Shown here: one piece after another, positions 26,129 through 34,299 of the stretch | Layout of the letters: each line of letters starts with the position of its first letter | Position numbering within the stretch: the first letter of the stretch is position 1 | DNA from: Bacteroidota bacterium | GTDB lineage: Bacteria; Bacteroidota; Bacteroidia; Chitinophagales; Chitinophagaceae | NCBI GenBank assembly: GCA_023386235.1 | Contig: JAEWKC010000028.1 | Coordinates: forward strand, 8,915 to 72,914 | Direction of reading: 5' to 3' | Length of the DNA stretch: 64,000 nt | The notes under the pieces: model-generated | The model's input: the letters and a program-made list of their open reading frames with translations, nothing else | What the model was told of the DNA's origin: nothing | The model's database searches: none | Translations under genes and position numbers: made by a program

Positions 26129-27718
26129 ATGAGCTACGAAAAAGAAATCAGCAGACGCAAGACCTTTGCCATTATATCCCACCCCGATGCCGGTAAAACT
26201 ACCCTTACCGAAAAATTCCTTTTATTTGGTGGTGCTATACAAACCGCAGGAGCGGTGAAAAGCAATAAAATTAAAAAAGGCGCTACATCAGATTTTATGG
26301 AGATTGAACGCCAGCGTGGTATTTCTGTAGCTACATCGGTAATGACTTTTGAATACAAGGATTTTCTTATAAATCTATTAGACACGCCCGGCCACAAAGA
26401 TTTTGCCGAAGACACATTTCGAACGCTTACTGCTGTGGACTCTGTAGTGTTAGTGGTAGACAGCGTAAACGGCGTGGAAGAACAAACACGCAGGCTGATG
26501 GAAGTATGTCGTATGCGCGATACGCCGGTGATTGTATTCATCAACAAAATGGATCGTGATGGGAAAAACCGTTTCGATCTGATTGACGAAATAGAGAATG
26601 AACTGAACATTTCATTACACCCGATGACATTTCCCATCAACAGCGGGAAAGATTTTAAAGGCGTTTACAATTTGCACGAAAAAAATCTGATACTATTTAC
26701 CCCAAATACCAAAGCAGAAGAGGAAGACAGCTTTGAAATAAAAGACTTGTCGCAGCCGATATTGGAAGCTAAAATAGGAACCGCTGACGCAGACATTTTG
26801 CGTGAAGATGTAGAACTGCTGGAAGGCGTTTACGGAAGTCTGAACGCTCAGGAATATCTTACCGGAAAAGTAGCCCCCGTGTTTTTTGGCAGCGCCGTAA
26901 ATAATTTTGGAGTAAAAGAAATGCTGGATACATTTATCAATATAGCGCCCAATCCAAAGCCACGCGAAACTACTACACGCCTAGTGGAACCCAATGAGCA
27001 GAAATTTAGCGGATTCATCTTTAAAATACACGCCAACCTTGATCCTAAGCACCGCGACAGGATCGCGTTTCTAAGAGTTTGTTCCGGCAGGTTTGAAAGA
27101 AATAAATACTTTCATCATGTAAGAACAGATAAGGACGTACGCTTCAGCAATCCGTATAGTTTTTTGGCAAGAAGCAAGGATGTGATTGACGATGCTTACC
27201 CGGGCGATGTAGTAGGCTTGTTTGATACCGGTAATTTTAAAATAGGCGATACGCTAACAGAAGGTGAAAATTTTTATTACACAGGTATTCCTTCATTTTC
27301 ACCTGAAATATTTAAAGAGCTGGTAAACAAAGACCCGATGAAAACCAAGCAGCTCGAAAAAGGCATCACGCAACTTACAGATGAAGGCGTAGCTCAATTG
27401 TTTACACAGTTTGGCGGCACAAAAAAAATCATCGGTTGTGTGGGCGAACTGCAATTTGAAGTAATACAATATCGTTTGTTGCAGGAATATGGCGCGGCTG
27501 TTGAGTTTCGCTCATTGCCTTTCTATAAAGCCTGCTGGCTCACTTCGGAAGACCAAAAAAAGCTGGACGATTTTTTAAGATTCAAACAACAAAATTCAGG
27601 TGAGGATAAAGACGGCAATCCCGTGTACCTGGCGCAAAGCGAATGGTTTTTAAATACGGAGATCAGTAACAATCCCGATATTCAATTTCATTTTTCAAGC
27701 GAGATACATAAAGATTAA
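26129..27718 (+). CDS. prfC: Peptide chain release factor 3
   Basis: A 529-aa translational GTPase that recycles RF1/RF2 after termination. I choose ATG 26129 (MSYEKEISRRKTF) rather than the in-frame TTG at 26117, giving the standard RF3 length. G-motifs: SHPDAGKTTLTEK (P-loop), RGISVATSVMTF (switch I), DTPGHKDFAEDT (switch II) and INKMDRDG. The RF3-specific C-terminal region includes GVGEL-type GCVGELQFEVIQYRLLQEYG. Converges with the LutB gene 12 bp away. Confidence 0.97.
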   Translation: MSYEKEISRRKTFAIISHPDAGKTTLTEKFLLFGGAIQTAGAVKSNKIKKGATSDFMEIERQRGISVATSVMTFEYKDFLINLLDTPGHKDFAEDTFRTLTAVDSVVLVVDSVNGVEEQTRRLMEVCRMRDTPVIVFINKMDRDGKNRFDLIDEIENELNISLHPMTFPINSGKDFKGVYNLHEKNLILFTPNTKAEEEDSFEIKDLSQPILEAKIGTADADILREDVELLEGVYGSLNAQEYLTGKVAPVFFGSAVNNFGVKEMLDTFINIAPNPKPRETTTRLVEPNEQKFSGFIFKIHANLDPKHRDRIAFLRVCSGRFERNKYFHHVRTDKDVRFSNPYSFLARSKDVIDDAYPGDVVGLFDTGNFKIGDTLTEGENFYYTGIPSFSPEIFKELVNKDPMKTKQLEKGITQLTDEGVAQLFTQFGGTKKIIGCVGELQFEVIQYRLLQEYGAAVEFRSLPFYKACWLTSEDQKKLDDFLRFKQQNSGEDKDGNPVYLAQSEWFLNTEISNNPDIQFHFSSEIHKD

Positions 27719-27730
27719 AAACAGTTATTG

Positions 27731-29113
27731 TTATTTCTTTCCCTTCTCGCGCTCCTTCCACATTTGATTGAAGGTTTTGTTGGAAAAGTCAAGATTGCCA
27801 TGATAGGCTTTCCAAGGTGTGAATAATGTATTTACAAAACTATTTTTCATTTTTCCCGTTCCCTGGTTATACAATCCTCTGCGCAATGTGGCGAATTTCC
27901 ATATCTTCCACACGGCACGCTCTGAAAAATCGGTATAGCCTTCTTCAACCGATTCGGCTCTGTTTTCGAGCAACAGCTCATGCAGATTGATTCTTACCGG
28001 GCACACTTCTGTACAATTACCACATAATGAAGAAGCAAAACTCAGGTGCTTAAACTCTTTCATTCCCTTTAAATGTGGTGTGATTACGCTGCCGATAGGC
28101 CCGCTGTAGGTGGTTTCGTATGAATGTCCGCCAATGTTTTTATACACGGGACACGCGTTCAAGCACGCGCCGCACCTTATGCAATACAATGCTTCTCTTA
28201 CTTTTTCATTTTCCAACAGATTGGTTCTGCCATTGTCTAACAAAACCACATACATTTCTGTGGGACCATCAGATTCTTTGTCTTGTTTAGGTCCGGAAAG
28301 CAATGAATTGTAAGCCGTAACCAACTGCCCGGTACCATAGGTAGCCAGCAAAGGCCAGAACAGTTCCAGATCTTTCAGAGAAGGAATCACTTTTTCAATT
28401 CCCGCTACCACGATTAATGTTTTCGGAAAAGCCGCAGAAAGCCTTGCGTTTCCTTCATTTTCGGTGAGCGCTATGCTGCCGGTGTCTGCTACTATAAAGT
28501 TGGCTCCTGTAATGCCCACCTGCGCCTCTACGAATTTTTCGCGCAGTACGCTTCTGGCTACAAGCGTGAGTGCTTCTGGCGGCAGATTTTTTTCTACACC
28601 TAATTTTTCTGTAAACAGATCGGCTATTTGCTCTTTACTCTTGTGCATGGCTGGCGTAACGATGTGGTATGGCGGCTCATCGTCTAACTGTTGAATATAT
28701 TCACCCAGGTCTGTTTCTACGCTTTCAATGCCCTGCTCTTCCAGAAATTTATTCAGGTGCAGCTCTTCGGTAACCATGCTTTTGCTTTTTACCAAAGTTT
28801 TGCAATTTTTTTCTCTGCATATTCTGCCAATTTCTTCCAGTGCCTGCTGTGCATCTTCCGCCCATATCACTTTTGCTCCCCGATCGGATATTTTTTTCTC
28901 GAAAGTTAATAGCGATTCATCCAGATGCTCTATGGCCTGCCACTTGAGATTTTTGGCCATCATGCGTGCGGTATCCATATCGTAAAACTGAGATTTACCG
29001 CCGCTTACGGCAATATTGTATTTACCTATATTGAAGTTGATAGTACTTCTGTGAGCCAGATCAAACGCTTTTTGTTTTCCTTTGGCTATGAAAGACACGG
29101 CATTTTTTTCCAT
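27731..29113 (-). CDS. lutB: LutB-type lactate utilisation iron-sulfur protein
   Basis: A 460-aa protein from ATG 29113 (an in-frame TTG lies 6 bp upstream). It has an N-terminal LUD domain (about 60-300; FIVADTGSIALTENEGNAR is characteristic) and two 4Fe-4S ferredoxin motifs, CIRCGACLNACP and CGNCTEVCP, followed by LutB-type helices. In the LutABC complex it passes electrons during L-lactate oxidation. No lutA or lutC is adjacent; the neighbours are prfC and a giant outer-membrane protein, so partners must be elsewhere. A TAnnTTTG element lies 4 bp upstream of the ATG. Confidence 0.9.
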   Translation of the reverse strand: MEKNAVSFIAKGKQKAFDLAHRSTINFNIGKYNIAVSGGKSQFYDMDTARMMAKNLKWQAIEHLDESLLTFEKKISDRGAKVIWAEDAQQALEEIGRICREKNCKTLVKSKSMVTEELHLNKFLEEQGIESVETDLGEYIQQLDDEPPYHIVTPAMHKSKEQIADLFTEKLGVEKNLPPEALTLVARSVLREKFVEAQVGITGANFIVADTGSIALTENEGNARLSAAFPKTLIVVAGIEKVIPSLKDLELFWPLLATYGTGQLVTAYNSLLSGPKQDKESDGPTEMYVVLLDNGRTNLLENEKVREALYCIRCGACLNACPVYKNIGGHSYETTYSGPIGSVITPHLKGMKEFKHLSFASSLCGNCTEVCPVRINLHELLLENRAESVEEGYTDFSERAVWKIWKFATLRRGLYNQGTGKMKNSFVNTLFTPWKAYHGNLDFSNKTFNQMWKEREKGKK

Positions 29114-29116
29114 CTT

Positions 29117-29124
29117 CAAATGTA
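29117..29124 (-). promoter_or_regulatory. Candidate -7 element abutting the lutB start
   Basis: The minus strand reads TACATTTG, matching TAnnTTTG, and ends 4 bp before the ATG at 29113. If used, transcription would begin at or inside the start codon (leaderless mRNA). No good -33 element is seen, so the match may be chance in AT-rich DNA. Confidence 0.3.
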
Positions 29125-29219
29125 CTTATTTTTTCAGAAAACCTTTCTCATTAAGCTTAACGTTTATCCAGGTGAGATGAATAACTGGTTTGATGTAAAG
29201 TTTTCTACCCAATAAAATA

Positions 29220-32200
29220 TCAAAGTATCGCTCTCACACCTACTCTGCCCACATGAATAGTGCGGGTTTCGGCAGGTTTTCTGCCTTCGTAGCGAACGGA
29301 GAGTTCCAGGTATTTCATTATACGTTTGGTCATATCAAGTGTCCACAAATAGTTATCGCCGGGCAGCAGTCCCTGCATCATAGTGTATCCAACAGTTGAA
29401 TTTACTTCTCCTGTAAAGTTTATCTGGTTGTAAGAGAATCTTCCTGTAAGACTTGTATTGGAAAAGGCATTGTATTTGGCTTCTGTGGTCAGCACACTGC
29501 TTTTATATTCTTCGCCACCAAGCTGTTGTGCATTTTTCATAGAGGCATACTGATAGCCGGCCGTCATACGAAATTTGGTTTGTATAAAATAAATAACCGA
29601 AGGAGAAAAAGAAAACGTGGCCAATTGATAATTCCTGTTGTTAAAAAATGGCGTAAGCAGATTGTTTTCACCTATTTTTTGCTGCAATTCAATAGTGTAA
29701 TTATTACTGATATTAAATTTAGCCTTCACTATCCAGTCTTTCAACTCGCGGCTTTCTGCACCATAGGTCATCAATGCTTTTCCTACGTTTACAAAACGGC
29801 TGATATCCAAGCCCCAAATTCTTCCCATGCGGTTTAGAGAAAGCGTATTATTAAAAATATAATTGAGATTTAAAAGCGCGCTATCCGCTATATCTCCCTG
29901 AAATGGATTGAATTCCATACTCTTATCCGCAATACTTTTCTTATTGGTCTGTAAGGAAGATTGTAGGTTAACTTTGCTTACAATATTTGCCCATTTATTT
30001 TTGCTGTCGCCAAAATAGGCATAAGGGTCTAAGAGAATGTTGTAATTGAGCTGCACATAATTGGCTTTTACAAATTCATTGGTGGGAGTGAATATTTTTA
30101 TGTATTTAGCTTCATCGGTAAACACGGCGGTTTCAAATTCATTGAGCTGCGCTATGCCATCTTCATTATAATCTTTCCAGGTAAATTGTCCCTGACCGGC
30201 AGGCACTTCAATGTACGTATAAGCTCTTTTTTGCTCTTGGCCGGCACCTGTTTCGTATAAAAAACTTCCGGTAAGCATTCCTTTCCATTCATTTACATTG
30301 TATTCAATTCTTCCTAAAAAAGAATTTTCGGGTTGTAGAAAAGTGAAATAATCGGTATTGTATGTTTTAAGCTGCCTGTATGTAGCCGAAAGGCGAAAAG
30401 TATGCTGTATATTTTTCAATAATTCTGCCTGTAGATGAATGTTCTCACTCCTGTCTGTTTGCTGCAGCTCAGTTCCTCTCGGAAGTTTATTGCTTCGTGT
30501 ATTATAAGTAAGTGAAAATTGATTGCGCGCGCTTCTGTCTGATTGTATATAGGCCGAAAAATCCTGAAAAGAAAAGCTGGTATTCGTTAGCGAGTCGGTT
30601 AGCTTATTTTTTAACTGGTTGTTTTCCATAGCATATCTTACACCTGCTTCTATATTAGCCATTGTAGAAAAACGTTTAGAAAACTCTACTCTGGGTCTAA
30701 AGAAAAAGCCATTGTTGTACACGTCTTTGATACTTGTGTAGCTTATCAATTCAGTCATTTTCCAGCCGTTAGGTGTTTGCAGCCTGTGCTGCAGAGTATT
30801 TCGCAATCCTTTGTAGCCGCCGCTTCGTGTATATTTATCTACCTGATAATCAATAAAGTTATACTGGTTTGTTCTTAATCCAACCTGAAGATTAATTATA
30901 TTTTCATTTTCATTAGGTACAAGCAGAGGTAAACCCCAATCTCTAAAAAACTCTACCGCACGCAATCTTTCTACGGGCTGAAAATTAGCCTCTGCTCTTT
31001 CTATGTTGAGATGCGTATACAATTCCCTTTGTTTTTCTTTTGCTGTTTTCCATCGATGTTTTTTTTCAAACTGCAATTTACCGGCAAAACCATTATCATT
31101 CATCTTATCGTTTACAGAAAAAGTGTTTATATCATATTTACTACCAGCCAGTTCTACACGCAATCTCGTATTTTCATTAAAAGTATACTCGGCATCCAGG
31201 TCTATCAGCTGGTGCTTTTTGGGAGAAGGTATAAACTCTGCCGGCTCATAATTGCCCTGCGGAATACCATTTATGGGTGCTACCCACTGAAAAGCCTGTC
31301 CGTTTGCGCCTGAAATCAACGGAATATAATTGCCCCTGTTTACACCAACCTGCACAAAATATAAAGCATATTTTGCAAGTAAACTATCAGTTGAGTAAAC
31401 ATATATACTATCTTGATAAGTATTTATTAAAGTATCTATTTTTTTATATAAAATTTTAGTGGAAGTATTTGGCGTCTGTTCAGCGTAAGGATAAAAAGCC
31501 CATGCTATGCTGTCTCCTATCGCATTCATAAATGATTTTTTAGAATTGTCTATAGTAACATTTATAGGCGAAGATTTTGCATCGGTATTGCTAAAAGCTG
31601 CTACATTTAATTTTAGTTTATTATTGAAATTAATAGTATTTTTAATATAAATCATTGAATTAAAATAGTTTCTGTCGGAATACTCAAATTCTACCTGTAT
31701 TCTTTTATCCTTGGTAACCATTTGCTTCGGTGTAAAGCTTATTTGTGCCAGATTGTAATCTATTACATAATCCTGATCTTCTCCACGGCTCATCAACTGA
31801 CCGTCTATGAATACTCTTTCCGTTCCGGCCAGGATTACGATATACATTTCATTATTGTTGCCAAATAACTTATAAGGTCCCTGATTGCCTTCCGCTACCT
31901 GTAAAACATTTCGTGCAAACTTTCCTTTGGCAATGGAAGCGTTCACTATAAAGTCGTTTTGTATTTTGCTATTAAGAGCAAACAACTGCCGGTAAGAGAT
32001 GCCTTCCAGCCTTTTGTAAAAACGCAGAAAGTATTGTTCATCCTGTCTTAAATCAATATCTCCCAAACTTACCTGCCATTTCTTGCCGGAGAATTGCAGG
32101 AAAATCCTGTCAAAATCGTTGAGCATCTGCGTGCTGCCATCGGGCTGTACCGGCAAATTATTGTCGGTAAGCGCGGCTTCCAGCCGGATACTATCGCCCA

Positions 32201-32675
32201 GATAACCATTCATTTGCAGGTTAAACTGCGAATTAAAAATTAGATCCTGGCTGTTGCCCACGCTTAGGCTTCTGCCAAAGCTGCCATTATAATTCATATC
32301 GCCAAATTGTAGTAGCGATGGGTTATTTGTTTCGTTCAAAACCCTTTCTCTCGGAAACCGCACATCTATATAATCATTATAATCAAACCTTTTTACAACT
32401 TTGTTCAATTTTGGCATTACGCGGTACTTAACCTGAATGCTGTCCTTATCAATCATTTTTTTCCAGGTCAGCGTCGCGTTTAAATAATCAATATCGTAAA
32501 AAGAAGTATCTGCTTTTTCAGCGGAAAAAGAGCCCGGCACTATGGATAAGGAATCTACCCGTACCGTTCCGGCGGCGCTTATTTGTTTTTCGCGAAGAGT
32601 AGACAACGATTGCGACCGTGCACACAGCACAGCGCATAGGAACAACAACGTTAGTATAAAAATTCTCGAAAACAT
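29220..32675 (-). CDS. Very large outer-membrane beta-barrel protein of unknown function
   Basis: A 1151-aa exported protein with start ATG 32675 (the in-frame TTG 3 bp upstream is ignored) and signal peptide ending near ARSQS. The N-terminal third contains LQFGDMNYNGSFGRSLSVGN, a Gly/Asn-rich strand region, and a module with the phrases EGNQGPYKLFGNNNE, AGTERVFIDGQLMSRGEDQD and YVIDYNLAQISFTP, which looks like a beta-sandwich. The rest alternates aromatic and polar residues in long strands with turns typical of a large barrel, ending in RVGVRAIL. I recall similar unannotated proteins in Bacteroidota and a loose likeness to parts of SprA-type surface proteins, but cannot assign a function. 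Divergent from the Crp/Fnr gene. Confidence 0.8.
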   Translation of the reverse strand: MFSRIFILTLLFLCAVLCARSQSLSTLREKQISAAGTVRVDSLSIVPGSFSAEKADTSFYDIDYLNATLTWKKMIDKDSIQVKYRVMPKLNKVVKRFDYNDYIDVRFPRERVLNETNNPSLLQFGDMNYNGSFGRSLSVGNSQDLIFNSQFNLQMNGYLGDSIRLEAALTDNNLPVQPDGSTQMLNDFDRIFLQFSGKKWQVSLGDIDLRQDEQYFLRFYKRLEGISYRQLFALNSKIQNDFIVNASIAKGKFARNVLQVAEGNQGPYKLFGNNNEMYIVILAGTERVFIDGQLMSRGEDQDYVIDYNLAQISFTPKQMVTKDKRIQVEFEYSDRNYFNSMIYIKNTINFNNKLKLNVAAFSNTDAKSSPINVTIDNSKKSFMNAIGDSIAWAFYPYAEQTPNTSTKILYKKIDTLINTYQDSIYVYSTDSLLAKYALYFVQVGVNRGNYIPLISGANGQAFQWVAPINGIPQGNYEPAEFIPSPKKHQLIDLDAEYTFNENTRLRVELAGSKYDINTFSVNDKMNDNGFAGKLQFEKKHRWKTAKEKQRELYTHLNIERAEANFQPVERLRAVEFFRDWGLPLLVPNENENIINLQVGLRTNQYNFIDYQVDKYTRSGGYKGLRNTLQHRLQTPNGWKMTELISYTSIKDVYNNGFFFRPRVEFSKRFSTMANIEAGVRYAMENNQLKNKLTDSLTNTSFSFQDFSAYIQSDRSARNQFSLTYNTRSNKLPRGTELQQTDRSENIHLQAELLKNIQHTFRLSATYRQLKTYNTDYFTFLQPENSFLGRIEYNVNEWKGMLTGSFLYETGAGQEQKRAYTYIEVPAGQGQFTWKDYNEDGIAQLNEFETAVFTDEAKYIKIFTPTNEFVKANYVQLNYNILLDPYAYFGDSKNKWANIVSKVNLQSSLQTNKKSIADKSMEFNPFQGDIADSALLNLNYIFNNTLSLNRMGRIWGLDISRFVNVGKALMTYGAESRELKDWIVKAKFNISNNYTIELQQKIGENNLLTPFFNNRNYQLATFSFSPSVIYFIQTKFRMTAGYQYASMKNAQQLGGEEYKSSVLTTEAKYNAFSNTSLTGRFSYNQINFTGEVNSTVGYTMMQGLLPGDNYLWTLDMTKRIMKYLELSVRYEGRKPAETRTIHVGRVGVRAIL

Positions 32676-32746
32676 CAATGATTCTATAACTTATCAAAAA
32701 TAGTAATATTGTGCTGCCGATTTTATTTTTATATAATCAATTTACT

Positions 32747-32777
32747 TTTGTTATAAAATATTTTAATAGTAAATTTG
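32747..32777 (+). promoter_or_regulatory. Promoter of the Crp/Fnr-family gene
   Basis: TTTG at 32747-32750, a 19-nt spacer and TAAATTTG at 32770-32777 match the Bacteroidota consensus well. Transcription should start near 32783, about 24 nt before the chosen ATG at 32807. This position also shows that the in-frame ATG at 32711 lies upstream of the promoter and is not the start. Confidence 0.7.
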
Positions 32778-32806
32778 CCACATTCTGCTATAAGACTAAG
32801 AGTTTA

Positions 32807-33523
32807 ATGAAAGATACACCAAACTACTGCGACAATAACTGTGTGAATTGCATACCGCAAAGAGATACAGTATTTGCCGGATTGACTGAAGAGCAACTGG
32901 AAACGCTTAACGAAAATAAATCTTGTACCAACTATAAAAAAGGGCAGGTTATTTTTTCTGAGAACGGTATTCCTTTTGGTCTATTTTGCGTAAGCCACGG
33001 CAAAATCAAAATCGCTTCTACGGGACTTGACGGGAAAGAGCAAATCCTTCGTTTTGCGAAAACGGGAGATATATTCGGCTACAGAGCATTGATTTCGCAG
33101 GACAGGTATCATTGTAATGCTATTGCAATGGAAGACAGCGCCATTTGTATTATAGATAAAAATGTATTCCTGAATATATATTACAACAATCCCAGCCTGT
33201 CAAGAGCCGTATTCAAGAAAATAAGTGAAGACCTCAAAAAGGCTGAAAATATTATTGTATCTCTCTCTCAAAAAAACGTACGGGAAAGACTGGCCGAATC
33301 GCTTTTGTTTTTTATAGCTACCTATGGTTATGAAGAAGACGGATCTACGCTGAATGTATTATTCAGCCGCGAAGAAATAGCGGCTTTCGTAGGTACATCT
33401 ACCGAAAGTGTGATAAGGTTATTATCTGAATTTAACTCTGATAAAATAGTAGAATTAATAGGCAAGAAAATCAAGGTTATCAATCTTGATAAACTTACCA
33501 AAACAGCCAACTTGCTGTATTAA
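32807..33523 (+). CDS. Crp/Fnr-family transcriptional regulator with N-terminal Cys cluster
   Basis: A 238-aa regulator. Start ATG 32807 is chosen because a good promoter lies between it and the in-frame ATG at 32711. A cNMP-binding-type beta-roll (KKGQVIFSENGIPFGLFCVSHG, GDIFGYRAL) is followed by the dimer helix and a winged helix-turn-helix (FSREEIAAFVGTSTESVIRLLSEF) whose recognition helix resembles FNR/CRP. The N-terminus has Cys at 8, 12 and 15 (YCDNNCVNC), the same C-x3-C-x2-C spacing as the start of the E. coli FNR cluster, plus Cys at 40, 61, 103 and 114. The fourth FNR-type Cys at x5 is missing. Oxygen or redox sensing is possible but unproven. Divergent from the 1151-aa barrel gene. 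Confidence 0.9.
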   Translation: MKDTPNYCDNNCVNCIPQRDTVFAGLTEEQLETLNENKSCTNYKKGQVIFSENGIPFGLFCVSHGKIKIASTGLDGKEQILRFAKTGDIFGYRALISQDRYHCNAIAMEDSAICIIDKNVFLNIYYNNPSLSRAVFKKISEDLKKAENIIVSLSQKNVRERLAESLLFFIATYGYEEDGSTLNVLFSREEIAAFVGTSTESVIRLLSEFNSDKIVELIGKKIKVINLDKLTKTANLLY

Positions 33524-33548
33524 AAATACTAACTGTGTAGGTTTTAGA

Positions 33549-34022
33549 TTAGCTTCTATTCCTGTTCATTTCCTCAAAAACTTCATCTATTAGCAGTATG
33601 TTGCCATCGGCAGCTTCAGTGGCTAGTTGGTCGCAACGGTTGTTGTAAGGATTATCTGCATGTCCTTTTACCCAAAAGAATTGAATTGAAAATGACAGAG
33701 CAAGTTTATAATATTGCATCCACAGATCTTTATTCTTTTTTCCTCCTTTAAAATCAGTGGCTATCCAGCTTTTTAGCCAGCCTTTTTCTACCGCGTTTAC
33801 CACATATTGTGAATCGGTATAGATCAAAATCTTTTCGGTATTTCTTTTCAATGCTTCCAATGCCTTTATTACCGAAAGCAATTCCATCCTGTTGTTGGTA
33901 GTAAACCTATAGCCCGCCGATAATTCTTTCCTGAATTTTCCGTACATCATCACTACTCCGTAGCCTCCCCTTCCCGGGTTGCCTCTTGACGCACCGTCTG
34001 TGTATATAATTATTTCTGCCAT
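33549..34022 (-). CDS. rnhA: Ribonuclease HI
   Basis: A 157-aa enzyme that cuts RNA in RNA:DNA hybrids. The four acidic active-site residues lie in YTDGASRGNPG, NNRMELLSVIKAL, YTDSQYV and NNRCDQLATEAA; the late active-site His region VKGHADNPYNN is also present. The basic handle region GWKTA-like segment reads GWLKSWIATDFKGGKKNKDLW. Converges with the Crp/Fnr gene 25 bp away. The 277 bp upstream, to rho, contain no gene that I can support. Confidence 0.95.
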   Translation of the reverse strand: MAEIIIYTDGASRGNPGRGGYGVVMMYGKFRKELSAGYRFTTNNRMELLSVIKALEALKRNTEKILIYTDSQYVVNAVEKGWLKSWIATDFKGGKKNKDLWMQYYKLALSFSIQFFWVKGHADNPYNNRCDQLATEAADGNILLIDEVFEEMNRNRS

Positions 34023-34299
34023 TCGTTTTCAAAAATAGCAAGTATTCCACAATATTATTCTCATTAAAAACAATCTTATGAAAATAATTTTTTTGATTAT
34101 AGAAAAAACTGTAATATTGCATTCGGAAACAAAGATTTCTATTTTCAAATTAGAAAAAGCTACGCTTACACTCCTTGTTTTCTCAAAAAAAATCGACCTA
34201 TATTTTAAAAACTTTATTTATCCTTCTAAAAGAACTCCAATAATATCAATTGGAATGATTTTGATGAATCAATCAAAAAAAATAATTACGTAAAGATTT

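Noticed and set aside
34078..34293. 71-codon ORF upstream of rho
   Set aside because: AT-rich, low-information sequence in a leader/promoter region; no similarity recognised.
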